Positions 1 through 7,641 of a stretch of 64,000 nucleotides of DNA are shown here, piece after piece. The notes beneath the pieces were generated by a model. It was not told the DNA's origin and did not search any database. It was given only the letters and a program-made list of their open reading frames with translations. The position numbers and the translations under genes are program-made. The stretch's first letter is position 1. Every line of letters starts with the position of its first letter. The stretch is from Streptomyces parvus (GTDB lineage: Bacteria > Actinomycetota > Actinomycetes > Streptomycetales > Streptomycetaceae). The stretch spans positions 5,828,001 to 5,892,000 of the forward strand of contig NZ_CP135079.1 of assembly GCF_032121415.1 (NCBI RefSeq). Reading direction: 5' to 3'.

Positions 1-1
1 G

Positions 2-439
2 ATGCTCTTCGCCGCGCTCGCCCGTACGCTCCACGTCCTGGCCATGGCCCGGATCAGGGCGCTACAGGACGCCGACTCGCTCTCCCTGACCACCGTCCAG
101 CTCGGCAGCGCGGTCGCCGTCTTCGCCGTCCTCGCGGCACTCCCCGGCACCGGAGCCTCACCGTGGAGCACGGTCGTGGGCTTCGGTGCCCGGGAGTGGG
201 CGGGCCTCGTCTTCCTCTCGGTGTTCTGCACGCTGTTCGCGTTCTTCGTGCAGATGTGGTCCGTACGCCGCACCTCGCCGTCCCGGGTCGGTCTGCTGCT
301 CGGTACGGAACCGCTGTGGGCCGCCGCCGTCGGCATGAGCCTCGGCGGAGAACAGCTCGGCGCCCCGGGGGTGGCCGGGGCCGTCCTCGTCCTGGCGGGC
401 ACCGCGTGGGGGCGGCGCGCCGCCCTGGTCAGGTCTTGA
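2..439 (+). CDS. EamA/DMT-family transporter, C-terminal part (cut by window edge)
   Basis: The frame is open from the window edge, so this is the C-terminal half of a larger protein. The visible 145 residues hold about four hydrophobic helices in the pattern of one EamA repeat, including a loop with SVRRTSPSRVGLLLGTEPLW, where the 'A/GLLxxxEPxxA' segment is typical of drug/metabolite transporters, and a closing Gly/Ala-rich helix. The family exports metabolites or amino acids across the inner membrane; the substrate cannot be told. The stop overlaps the 3' end of the convergent small gene by 11 bases. The true start lies upstream of the window. Confidence 0.8.
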   Translation: MLFAALARTLHVLAMARIRALQDADSLSLTTVQLGSAVAVFAVLAALPGTGASPWSTVVGFGAREWAGLVFLSVFCTLFAFFVQMWSVRRTSPSRVGLLLGTEPLWAAAVGMSLGGEQLGAPGVAGAVLVLAGTAWGRRAALVRS

Positions 440-632
440 TCGAATCCGCCGCGATCATCACGGCCGCCCCCGCCACGATCAGCACGATGCTGACGAACAG
501 CAGGCGGTCGCCGAGAAAGTCGACGTGGCGCACGAGCGTCCAGAGCCGGAACCAGCCCGTCCATTCGTACAGCAGCCCGCCCACGCCCTGGACGAAGACG
601 AGGAACCCGATCGTCTCGACGATTTTCTTCAT
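429..632 (-). CDS. Small two-helix membrane protein (67 aa)
   Basis: A 67-residue protein beginning MKKIVETIGFLVF with two hydrophobic stretches (about residues 5-25 and 43-62) and a Trp-rich loop (EWTGWFRLW) between them. A GGGAGG ribosome-binding sequence lies about 10 nt before the ATG, which fixes this start against the much longer open frame around it. It is convergent with the EamA gene and overlaps its end. I do not recognise the family; compact proteins with this plan are common and unassigned in streptomycetes. Function unknown. Confidence 0.65.
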   Translation of the reverse strand: MKKIVETIGFLVFVQGVGGLLYEWTGWFRLWTLVRHVDFLGDRLLFVSIVLIVAGAAVMIAADSIKT

Positions 633-777
633 GGGCCGAGCCTCCCGCCCGCCCCGCGCCCGCCGCATCGGCCGCCGGTCCCGTCCGCCGCGCCGAAAGT
701 AGCGCGGGGTGCGACTTTGGTAGCTCCCGCGCCGCTCGGAGCCCTTTCGAGCCGTCAGGCTGCGTAACTTTGTCGAC

Positions 778-1998
778 ATGACGCGCACCGAGTACCGCTG
801 GCTGCTTCCGTCGGCGATGGCCGACCCCGAGCTGCCGGACGACCGGGTCCGGACGCGGCGGACCGTGCGGGACTGGGCCGTCGACATCACGGCCTTCCTC
901 ATCGCCGCGGGCATCGGCATGCTGGCCCTCGGTACGATCGAGGCCGATGACACCACGGCCGACGCCGTCGTCTTCGTGGACTCGATCGTCGGCGCGGTGG
1001 CCTGCTGCGCCCTCTGGCTCCGGCGGCGCTGGCCCCTCGGACTCGCCGTCGCCCTGACTCTCGTGTCCGTCGTCGAGCCCGTGGCAGCCGGGGCCCTGCT
1101 GGTCGCCCTCTTCAGTCTGGCCGTCCACCGCCCGTTCAAGCCGGTCGCGATCGTGGGGGCGCTCGCACTGGTCCTGGTGCCGCTGCAACCGTTCCTGCGC
1201 CCCGACCCGACGACGTCCTTCCTCGCCTCGGTCGTCTTCGGCGTCCTGCTGATCCTCCTGGTGATCAGCTGGGGCATGGCCGTACGGTCCCGGCGCCAGC
1301 TCGTCGTCAGCCTCCGCGAACGGGCCCGCCGCGCCGAGGCCGAGGCGGAGCTGCGCGCCGAACAGGCCCAGCGCCTCGCCCGGGAGGCCATCGCCCGCGA
1401 GATGCACGACGTCCTGGCCCACCGGCTGACCCTGCTCAGCGTGCACGCCGGGGCCCTCGAATTCCGGCCCGACGCCCCCGCCGCCGTGGTCGGCCGGGCG
1501 GCCGGCGTCATCCGGGACAGCGCCCACGAGGCCCTCCAGGACCTCCGCGAGATCATCGGCGTCCTGCGCGGACCCGGCGACACCGACGAGGCCCACCGGC
1601 CCCAGCCCACCCTCGCCACCCTGGACGCCCTCGTCGCCGAATCCCGGCTCGCGGGTATGAAGGTCGCCGTCGACAACCGGGTCACCGAACCCCGGGGCGC
1701 CCCCGCCGCCACCGGCCGCACCGTCTACCGCATCGCGCAGGAGGCCCTGACCAACGCCCGTAAACACGCGCCCGGCACGGAGGTCTCCCTCACCGTGACC
1801 GGCGGCCCCGGCGACGGCCTCACCGTCGAGGTGGTGAACCCGGCCCCCACCGAACCCATCGAACGGGTCCCCGGCTCCGGCCAGGGGCTCATCGGCCTCA
1901 CCGAACGCGCCACCCTCGCCGGAGGAGAGCTGGAGCACGGCCCGACGAAGGACGGCGGCTTCGCGGTCCGGGCCCGACTGCCGTGGCCCGCCGCGTGA
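778..1998 (+). CDS. NarL-type sensor histidine kinase
   Basis: 406 aa. Residues about 35-185 hold five hydrophobic helices, followed by a short charged coiled coil (RERARRAEAEAELRAEQAQR), a HisKA_3 dimerisation domain with phosphoacceptor His210 in the motif EMHDVLAHRL, and a C-terminal HATPase_c domain (ALTNARKHAPG as N box; SGQGLIGLTERA as G box). There is no obvious extracytoplasmic sensor domain, so the signal is probably sensed within the membrane. No ribosome-binding site precedes the ATG; instead TAACTT at 765-770 ends 7 nt before it, suggesting a leaderless mRNA. The response regulator gene follows 70 nt downstream, and the pair forms a complete two-component system. Confidence 0.9.
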   Translation: MTRTEYRWLLPSAMADPELPDDRVRTRRTVRDWAVDITAFLIAAGIGMLALGTIEADDTTADAVVFVDSIVGAVACCALWLRRRWPLGLAVALTLVSVVEPVAAGALLVALFSLAVHRPFKPVAIVGALALVLVPLQPFLRPDPTTSFLASVVFGVLLILLVISWGMAVRSRRQLVVSLRERARRAEAEAELRAEQAQRLAREAIAREMHDVLAHRLTLLSVHAGALEFRPDAPAAVVGRAAGVIRDSAHEALQDLREIIGVLRGPGDTDEAHRPQPTLATLDALVAESRLAGMKVAVDNRVTEPRGAPAATGRTVYRIAQEALTNARKHAPGTEVSLTVTGGPGDGLTVEVVNPAPTEPIERVPGSGQGLIGLTERATLAGGELEHGPTKDGGFAVRARLPWPAA

Positions 1999-2068
1999 GC
2001 GCCGGCGTACGGGGACGAGCGACGCCCGCCGTACGGGCGCCGCGCACCGGCTGGCTACGGTGGCCGTC

Positions 2069-2803
2069 ATGAACGCCCCCGCGTCCCCGACACCCCCGGC
2101 CTCCTCCGCGCCCGTCCGCCTGCTGATCGTCGACGACGACCCGCTGGTCCGGGCGGGACTGACCCTGATGCTCGGCGGCGACCGGGGCATCGACATCGTC
2201 GGGGAGGGAGCGGACGGCGAGGAGGTCGAGGAGCTGGTCGAGCGGCTGCGCCCCGACGTCGTCCTGATGGACATCCGGATGCCGGTCATGGACGGACTCA
2301 CCGCGACCGAGCGGCTGCGCCGCCGGCCCGACGCCCCGGAAGTCGTCGTGCTGACCACCTTCCACGCCGATGAACAGGTGCTCCGCGCCATCCGGGCCGG
2401 GGCGGCGGGATTCGTCCTGAAAGACACCCCGCCGGCCCGGATCGTCGACTCGGTCCGCCGGGTCGCGGCCGGTGACCCGGTCCTCTCACCCGCCGTCACC
2501 CGCCAGTTGATGGCCCGCGCCGCCGGGGGCGGGCGCGACGGCCGGGCCGGCCGCGCCCACCGGGCACGCAGGCGTTTCGGCCAACTTGCCGAGCGGGAGC
2601 AGGAGGTCGCGGTCGCCGTCGGACGCGGCGGCTCCAACGCGGAGATCGCGGCCTCTCTCTACCTCAGCGTCGCCACCGTCAAGACCCACGTCTCCCGGAT
2701 TCTCGCGAAACTCGAACTCAACAACCGTGTCCAGATCGCACTGTTGGTCCACGATGCGGGGCTCCTCGACACGGACGACGGCGGTGGGAGCCGCCTAGGG
2801 TGA
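2069..2803 (+). CDS. NarL/FixJ-family response regulator
   Basis: 244 aa from the ATG at 2069 (an in-frame GTG at 2060 is possible). Receiver domain about residues 14-130 with acidic pocket DDD, phosphoacceptor Asp68 in VVLMDIRMPVMDG, conserved Thr (VLTTFHAD) and Lys (VLKDTPP). A basic Ala/Gly/Arg linker leads to a LuxR HTH domain (LAEREQEVAVAVGRGGSNAEIA, then SVATVKTHVSRILAKL). TACGGT at 2056-2061 lies exactly 7 nt before the ATG, so this mRNA also looks leaderless and may be transcribed separately from the kinase gene. It is the presumed partner of the upstream kinase. TAGGGT at 2796-2801, overlapping the stop, could be the -10 box of the P450 genes downstream. Confidence 0.92.
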   Translation: MNAPASPTPPASSAPVRLLIVDDDPLVRAGLTLMLGGDRGIDIVGEGADGEEVEELVERLRPDVVLMDIRMPVMDGLTATERLRRRPDAPEVVVLTTFHADEQVLRAIRAGAAGFVLKDTPPARIVDSVRRVAAGDPVLSPAVTRQLMARAAGGGRDGRAGRAHRARRRFGQLAEREQEVAVAVGRGGSNAEIAASLYLSVATVKTHVSRILAKLELNNRVQIALLVHDAGLLDTDDGGGSRLG

Positions 2804-2855
2804 AGGGGAACGGCCCGGAACGGAGCGGGCCGCCACGGGAGAGGGGCCGCCCACC

Positions 2856-4028
2856 ATGGCCGAGCTCGACCTGCGCGAACTGCCGGACTTCACCGCCGAC
2901 CCCTACCCGTACTACGCCAAGCTCCGCGCCGAGGGGCCGGTGCACACCGTGCGCACCGAGGACATGGAGCGGATCTGGCTGATCGTCGGACACGAGGAGG
3001 GCCGCGCCGCCCTCGCCGACCAGAGGTTCGGCAAGGAGTGGCGCACCACCGGACGCTGGGAGGCGTTCGAGGCCCAGCTGAGCGCCAACATGCTGGAGCT
3101 GGACGCCCCGCACCACACCCGGCTGCGCCGGCTCGTCGTCCGCGAGTTCACCGCCCGGCGCATGGAGGCGCTGCGCCCGCGCGTCACCGAGATCACCGAC
3201 CGGCTCCTCGACGCGATGGTGCCGCAGGGCTCCGCCGACCTGGTCGACGCGCTCGCCTTCCCGCTGCCGATGACCGTGATCTGCGAACTCCTCGGCGTCC
3301 CGGACATCGACCGGGACGCCTTCCGGGCGCTCTCGAACGGCATCGTCACGCCCACCCGCGAGCAGCGGGACGCCGACCCGGTCGGCGCGATGAACGCCTA
3401 CCTCGTCGACCTCATCGCGGACAAACGCCGTTCGCCCGGCGAGGACCTGCTGAGCGCCCTGATCCGGACCACCGACGAGGACGGCGACAGCCTCTCCTCC
3501 GCCGAACTGGTCGGCATGGCCTTCCTGTTGCTCGTCGCGGGCCACGAGACCACCGTCAACCTGATCGCCAACGGGGTCCGGGCCCTGCTCGGCCACCCCG
3601 ACCAGCTCGCCCTGCTGCGCGCCGAACCGGGGCTCATCGACGGCGCGGTGGAGGAGATGCTGCGCTACGACGGGCCCGTGGAGACCGCCACCTTCCGCTT
3701 CGCCCGGGAGCCGGTGACCGTCGGTTCCACCGTGATCCCGCGCGACGCCGCGGTGCTCGTCGCCCTGGCCTCCGCCGACCGCGACCCCACCCGCTTCCCG
3801 GCCCCGGACACCTTCGACATCCGCCGCGAGCCCCAGGGGCACCTGGCCTTCGGCCACGGTGCGCACTACTGCCTGGGCGCACCGCTCGCCCGGATGGAGG
3901 CCCGCGTCGCGATCGGCGCCCTGCTGGAACGCTGCCCCGGCCTCGCCCACGACCCGTCCGGCGGCGAGCTGGACTGGCTCCCGGGCCTGCTGATGCGCGG
4001 CACCCGGAGCCTGCCGGTGCGGTGGTGA
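2856..4028 (+). CDS. Cytochrome P450 (first of a tandem pair)
   Basis: 390 aa soluble bacterial P450. Visible motifs are the I-helix oxygen-activation motif AGHETT, the ExxR of helix K (EEMLRYDG), and the haem loop FGHGAHYCLGAPLARMEAR with thiolate ligand Cys339. Length and motif spacing resemble the CYP105/CYP107-type hydroxylases. These oxidise small lipophilic substrates using ferredoxin and a ferredoxin reductase, neither of which is encoded nearby. A GAGAGGGG sequence precedes the ATG. The next gene is a close paralogue, suggesting tandem duplication. The substrate cannot be inferred. Confidence 0.93.
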   Translation: MAELDLRELPDFTADPYPYYAKLRAEGPVHTVRTEDMERIWLIVGHEEGRAALADQRFGKEWRTTGRWEAFEAQLSANMLELDAPHHTRLRRLVVREFTARRMEALRPRVTEITDRLLDAMVPQGSADLVDALAFPLPMTVICELLGVPDIDRDAFRALSNGIVTPTREQRDADPVGAMNAYLVDLIADKRRSPGEDLLSALIRTTDEDGDSLSSAELVGMAFLLLVAGHETTVNLIANGVRALLGHPDQLALLRAEPGLIDGAVEEMLRYDGPVETATFRFAREPVTVGSTVIPRDAAVLVALASADRDPTRFPAPDTFDIRREPQGHLAFGHGAHYCLGAPLARMEARVAIGALLERCPGLAHDPSGGELDWLPGLLMRGTRSLPVRW

Positions 4029-4033
4029 GGGGC

Positions 4034-4131
4034 GCCGCAACCCCGTACGTGCCGCAAAGGCCGTGAGCGCCGCAACGCCGTGCACCGCCGCCGCAACGCA
4101 AGCGCCGCAAGGCCGTGAAGTGTCGCCGCAA
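4034..4131 (+). repeat. Degenerate tandem repeat with core GCCGCAA between the two P450 genes
   Basis: Six copies of GCCGCAA begin at 4034, 4051, 4069, 4090, 4104 and 4125, so spacing is 14-21 nt. Several copies continue as a G/C-rich stretch with CCGTG. The array fills most of the 121-base gap between the P450 genes and ends just before the AAGGGA ribosome-binding sequence of the second gene. Its function is unknown. Confidence 0.7.
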
Positions 4132-4149
4132 CTCCTTTTGAAGGGAACC

Positions 4150-5349
4150 GTGTTGACCACCGAGCCCCTGGTCGATCTCGCCGCGCTCGGCGAGCAGTTC
4201 ACCCGCGATCCCTACCCCGCCTACGCCGCCCTGCGCGCCAAGGGTCCGGTCCACCGGGTGCGGATCCCCGAGGGCGCGGACGCCTGGCTCGTCGTCGGGT
4301 ACGAGGCGGGCCGCGCCCTCCTCGCCGACCAGCGGCTCTCCAAGCACTGGAGCCGCGCCTCGCCCACGCTCGGGGTCGGCAAGGTGTCCGCGGGCTCCTC
4401 GATGCTCGGCTCCGACGCCCCGGACCACACCCGGCTGCGCAAGCTTGTCGCCCGTGAGTTCACCCCGCGCCGCGTGGAGCAACTGGTACCGCGGATAAAG
4501 GAGATGACCGACGAGCTGCTGGACGCGATGCTCGCGGCTCCGGACCGGTCGGCCGATCTCGTCGAGGCGCTGTCCTTCCCGCTGCCCATGTCGGTGATCT
4601 GTGAGCTGCTCGGTGTGCCGTTCCTGGACCGTGAGGACTTCCGTACCTGGTCGGGACAGGCTGTCTCCTCCATCGACCCGTCCGTGCGCGCGTCCTCCAC
4701 CCAGGCCATGACCGCGTACATCGCCGGTCTGCTGGCCGACAAGCGCGAGAGGCCCGGCGACGACCTGCTGAGCGCGCTGATCCACACCGCCGACGAGGAC
4801 GGCGACCGGCTGTCCGGCGAGGAACTGATCGGCATGGCATGGCTGTTGCTCGTCGCCGGGCACGAGACCACCGTCAACCTCATCACCAACGGCGTGCACA
4901 ACCTCCTCGCGCACCCCGATCAACTGGCGCTCCTGCGCGCGGACTTCTCCCTGATCGACAACGCCGTCGAGGAGATCCTGCGCTTCGAGGGGCCGGTGGA
5001 GACCCCTACCTACCGCTTCACCACCGAACCGATCGAGGTGGGCGGCACGGTCATCCCCGGCGGCGGCGAGCTGGTCCTGGTCGCGATGTCGGACGCCAAC
5101 CGGGACCCCGACCGCTACCCCGGCGGGGACCGCTTCGACATCACCCGGGACGCCCGGGGCCACATCGCCTTCGGGCACGGTATCCACTACTGCCTGGGCG
5201 CGCCGCTGGCCCGCATCGAGGCCCGGACCGCCATCCGGTCGCTGCTGGAGCGCTGCCCCGAGCTGCGGCTGACCGCCGACCCGGCGACGCTGACCTGGCG
5301 TGCCGGGATGCTGATGCGGGGGCCGCTGAGCCTTCCGGTCGGCTGGTAG
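4150..5349 (+). CDS. Cytochrome P450 (second of a tandem pair)
   Basis: 399 aa if the GTG at 4150 is used; AAGGGA at 4141-4146 is slightly close, and the adjacent TTG at 4153 is an alternative. Motifs match the upstream paralogue: AGHETT, EEILRFEG for ExxR, and FGHGIHYCLGAPLARIEAR with haem ligand Cys348. The two proteins share long identical blocks throughout the I helix, K helix and C terminus. It would be a soluble monooxygenase needing electron partners encoded elsewhere. It may be co-transcribed with the upstream gene. Confidence 0.92.
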   Translation: MLTTEPLVDLAALGEQFTRDPYPAYAALRAKGPVHRVRIPEGADAWLVVGYEAGRALLADQRLSKHWSRASPTLGVGKVSAGSSMLGSDAPDHTRLRKLVAREFTPRRVEQLVPRIKEMTDELLDAMLAAPDRSADLVEALSFPLPMSVICELLGVPFLDREDFRTWSGQAVSSIDPSVRASSTQAMTAYIAGLLADKRERPGDDLLSALIHTADEDGDRLSGEELIGMAWLLLVAGHETTVNLITNGVHNLLAHPDQLALLRADFSLIDNAVEEILRFEGPVETPTYRFTTEPIEVGGTVIPGGGELVLVAMSDANRDPDRYPGGDRFDITRDARGHIAFGHGIHYCLGAPLARIEARTAIRSLLERCPELRLTADPATLTWRAGMLMRGPLSLPVGW

Positions 5350-5368
5350 CGCCCGGTTGCGCGGCGGC

Positions 5369-6388
5369 TCAGCCGCCGGGGATCTCGGTCAGCGCCACCG
5401 CCCGGCGTTCACGGCGGGAGACCTCGCACGCCTCGGCGATCCGCAGGGCGTGCAGGGCCTCCCGCCCGTCGCACGGATTGGCCAGCTCGCCGCGGACCAC
5501 GCGCAGGAACGCGTCCAGCTCCGCCTCGTACGCCGGGGCGAACCGTTCCAGGAAGCCGGGCCAGGGTTTCGCCGGGGCGCCGGGGCCGCCCGGCTCGGCC
5601 GAGGTCAGCGGCGTGCGGTCGTCCAGACCGACGGCGAGCTGGTCCAGTTCGCCGGCCAGCTCCATCCGTACGTCGTACCCGGCGCCGTTGCACCGGGTCG
5701 CGGTGGCGGTGGCGAGCGTCCCGTCGTCGAGGGTGAGCAGGGCGGCTGCCGTGTCCACGTCCCCGGCCTCCCGGAACATCGCGGGCCCGGTGTCCGAGCC
5801 GGTGGCGGACACCTCGCTCACCTCGCGGCCCGTCACCCAGCGCAGGATGTCGAAGTCGTGGACCAGGCAGTCGCGGTACAGCCCGCCGGAGAGCGGGAGG
5901 TAGGCGGCGGGCGGCGGCGTGGGATCGGAGGTGACCGTCCGGACGGTGTGCAGCCGGCCGAGCCTCCCCTCCCGCACGGCGGCCCTGGCCTCGCCGTACC
6001 CGGAGTCGAAGCGCCGCATGAAGCCGAGCTGGAGCAGGCTCCCCGCCTCCTCGACCTCCGCCAGCGCGGCGAGCGTGCCGGGCAGGTCCAGGGCGATCGG
6101 CTTCTCGCAGAAGACCGGCAGTCCGGCGCGGGCGGCCCGCGCGATGAGCCCGGCGTGGGCGGCGGTCGCCGAACAGATCACGACGGCGTCGGGCGGCCCC
6201 TGGGCCTCGCCCGCTCCCGTGAACAAGGCGTCCACGGAGACGGCCGTGGCCCCCGTCCGCCCGGCCGCGGCGGCGGCCCGCTCGGGGTCCGCGTCCGCCA
6301 GCAGCAGGGCGTCCACGGCGGGGTGACGGCTCAGCACCTCCGCGTGGAATGTGCCGATCCGTCCCGTTCCGATCAGTCCGATGCGCAT
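5369..6388 (-). CDS. Gfo/Idh/MocA-family NAD(P)-dependent dehydrogenase (inositol dehydrogenase-like)
   Basis: 339 aa. The N-terminal Rossmann domain opens with MRIGLIGTGRIGTFHAEVL, and FCEKPIALD is the family's EKP motif with its catalytic-region Lys. GGLYRDCLVHDFDILRW carries the Asp and His expected in inositol/sugar dehydrogenases. The family oxidises cyclitols and sugars, for example myo-inositol to scyllo-inosose. I chose ATG 6388: a TTGACA -35 at 6420-6425 and a CACCTT -10 at 6396-6401 (both minus strand, 18-nt spacer) place the start 7 nt after the -10. An in-frame TTG at 6397 would fall inside that -10. It is divergent from the GntR gene, and palindromic operators lie between the two. 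Confidence 0.85.
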   Translation of the reverse strand: MRIGLIGTGRIGTFHAEVLSRHPAVDALLLADADPERAAAAAGRTGATAVSVDALFTGAGEAQGPPDAVVICSATAAHAGLIARAARAGLPVFCEKPIALDLPGTLAALAEVEEAGSLLQLGFMRRFDSGYGEARAAVREGRLGRLHTVRTVTSDPTPPPAAYLPLSGGLYRDCLVHDFDILRWVTGREVSEVSATGSDTGPAMFREAGDVDTAAALLTLDDGTLATATATRCNGAGYDVRMELAGELDQLAVGLDDRTPLTSAEPGGPGAPAKPWPGFLERFAPAYEAELDAFLRVVRGELANPCDGREALHALRIAEACEVSRRERRAVALTEIPGG

Positions 6389-6419
6389 GGGCCCCAAGGT
6401 GGCGTTCGCCCGGACGTCA

Positions 6420-6442
6420 TGTCAAGCGTTTGTCCTGACAAA
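6420..6442 (-). promoter_or_regulatory. -35 box of the MocA-type gene and adjoining GntR operator O1
   Basis: The palindrome TTTGTCCTGACAAA (6429-6442; perfect 6-bp arms, 2-bp centre) lies 3 bp upstream of TTGACA on the minus strand (6420-6425). Its core TTGTC..GACAA recurs at 6488-6499 in front of the GntR gene, so the most likely binder is the product of that gene. Confidence 0.7.
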
Positions 6443-6487
6443 GGGTGGTCGCGCCGAGGCCGGGTCCCGCCCCCGCGTGCCATGGCT

Positions 6488-6511
6488 TTGTCCGGACAAG
6501 CGAACTACGCT
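6488..6511 (+). promoter_or_regulatory. GntR operator O2 and promoter of the GntR gene
   Basis: Perfect palindrome TTGTCCGGACAA at 6488-6499, immediately followed by -10 hexamer TACGCT at 6506-6511, which lies 6 nt before the GTG start. The operator occupies the spacer of the presumed promoter, the usual place for autorepression. Its centre is 58 bp from that of O1. Confidence 0.7.
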
Positions 6512-6517
6512 CGGCCC

Positions 6518-7276
6518 GTGACCGCACATGGAACCGACCGGCCGCTGCCGCTGAGCGTGGACCGCACCAGCCCGGTGCCGCTCTACTTCCAGCTGGCGCA
6601 GCAGCTGGAGGCGGCCGTGGAACAGGGCCGGCTGGCCCCCGGCGCCCTGCTCGGAAACGAGATCGACCTCGCCGCCCGCCTCGGCCTGTCCCGGCCGACC
6701 GTCCGCCAGGCCATCCAGACGCTGGTCGACAAGGGGCTGATGGTCCGCCGCAGGGGGGTCGGCACCCAGGTCGTGCACAGCCAGGTCCGCCGCCCGCTGG
6801 AGCTCAGCTCGCTCTACGACGACCTGGAGGCGGCGGGCCAGCGCCCCGCCACCGCGGTCCTGCGCAACACGACGGAACCGGCCACGGCCGAGGTCGCCGC
6901 CGCGCTCGGGGTCGCCGAGGGCAGCGAGGTCCACCTGGTGGAGCGGCTGCGGAGCGCGCACGGCGAACCGATGGCGCTCCTGCGCAACCACCTGCCGCAG
7001 GGGCTGGTGCCCCTGCGCACCGAGGAGCTGGAGGCCACCGGCCTCTACCGGCTGATGCGCGCCGGTGGCATCACGCTGCACAGCGCCCGCCAGTCGGTGG
7101 GGGCGCGCGCCGCGACGGCGGGGGAGGCGGGTGTGCTGGACGAGGAGCCGGGGGCGCCGCTGCTGACGATGGGGCGGGTGACGTACGACGACACGGGGCG
7201 GGTGGTGGAGTTCGGGTCACACGTCTACCGGGCGGCGCGGTACGCGTTCGAATTCCAACTCCTGGTCCGCCCGTAA
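6518..7276 (+). CDS. GntR-family (HutC-type) transcriptional regulator
   Basis: 252 aa from the GTG at 6518. An N-terminal winged HTH (PLYFQLAQQLEAAVEQG, LAARLGLSRPTVRQAIQTLV, GVGTQVV) is followed by a UTRA ligand-binding domain (about residues 80-250: LELSSLYDDLEAAG ... YEFEF-like ending FEFQLLVRP). HutC-type regulators bind small sugars, cyclitols or amino acids and release DNA. Palindromes TTGTC-N2-GACAA lie in its own promoter and beside the divergent dehydrogenase promoter. The ABC importer downstream is probably in the same regulon. Similar GntR repressors control inositol catabolism in streptomycetes; whether the ligand here is inositol is inference. Confidence 0.87.
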   Translation: MTAHGTDRPLPLSVDRTSPVPLYFQLAQQLEAAVEQGRLAPGALLGNEIDLAARLGLSRPTVRQAIQTLVDKGLMVRRRGVGTQVVHSQVRRPLELSSLYDDLEAAGQRPATAVLRNTTEPATAEVAAALGVAEGSEVHLVERLRSAHGEPMALLRNHLPQGLVPLRTEELEATGLYRLMRAGGITLHSARQSVGARAATAGEAGVLDEEPGAPLLTMGRVTYDDTGRVVEFGSHVYRAARYAFEFQLLVRP

Positions 7277-7641
7277 ACGATCCGGCCCCGCCCAGCCCGG
7301 CGCCCGTTCCCGGGGCCCGGTCCAGCCCCTGTTCCCTCCTCAATCGCCGGACGGGCTGGAAGAGCCTGCCCAGGCGTGCCGGACGGGCTCACGAGAGGTG
7401 CGGGCCCGACCGGACCGGCCGGGCGGGATTGGTCCGGGCACACGGGTTGCGCTCGGGCGGCCCGTGCCCCAGGCTCCGTGTCCGTCGGGCGCACCCCGTC
7501 GGGCCCCGGGCGGGCCGGGCCCGCGAACAGGGCCGGGCAGGGCTCGGGGATACTTGGCAGCCGGCCCGGGACCGTACACCCGGCCCGGCCGAGCGAAGCG
7601 CACAGCGAGCAGCAGCAGTGGAAGAAGAAGGGCACGGTGTC
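7277..7641. other. 365-bp gap before the ABC importer
   Basis: No gene with credible codon bias and start is seen. The gap holds the hairpin above and two copies of GCCGGACGGGCT (7346-7357 and 7378-7389), a motif that from memory is common between genes in streptomycetes. GATACT at 7549-7554 is a possible -10 for the importer operon. No TTGTC..GACAA operator was found here. Confidence 0.5.
7285..7318 (+). terminator. Possible GC-rich hairpin after the GntR gene
   Basis: Arms GGCCCCG (7285-7291) and CGGGGCC (7312-7318) can pair across a 20-nt loop just after the stop codon. There is no T-rich tail, and the long loop makes this a weak call. Confidence 0.35.

Noticed and set aside
7346..7389. 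Repeated GCCGGACGGGCT as a possible mobile-element end
   Set aside because: Two short direct copies only, with no transposase or inverted ends; it resembles intergenic motifs that I recall as frequent in streptomycetes.
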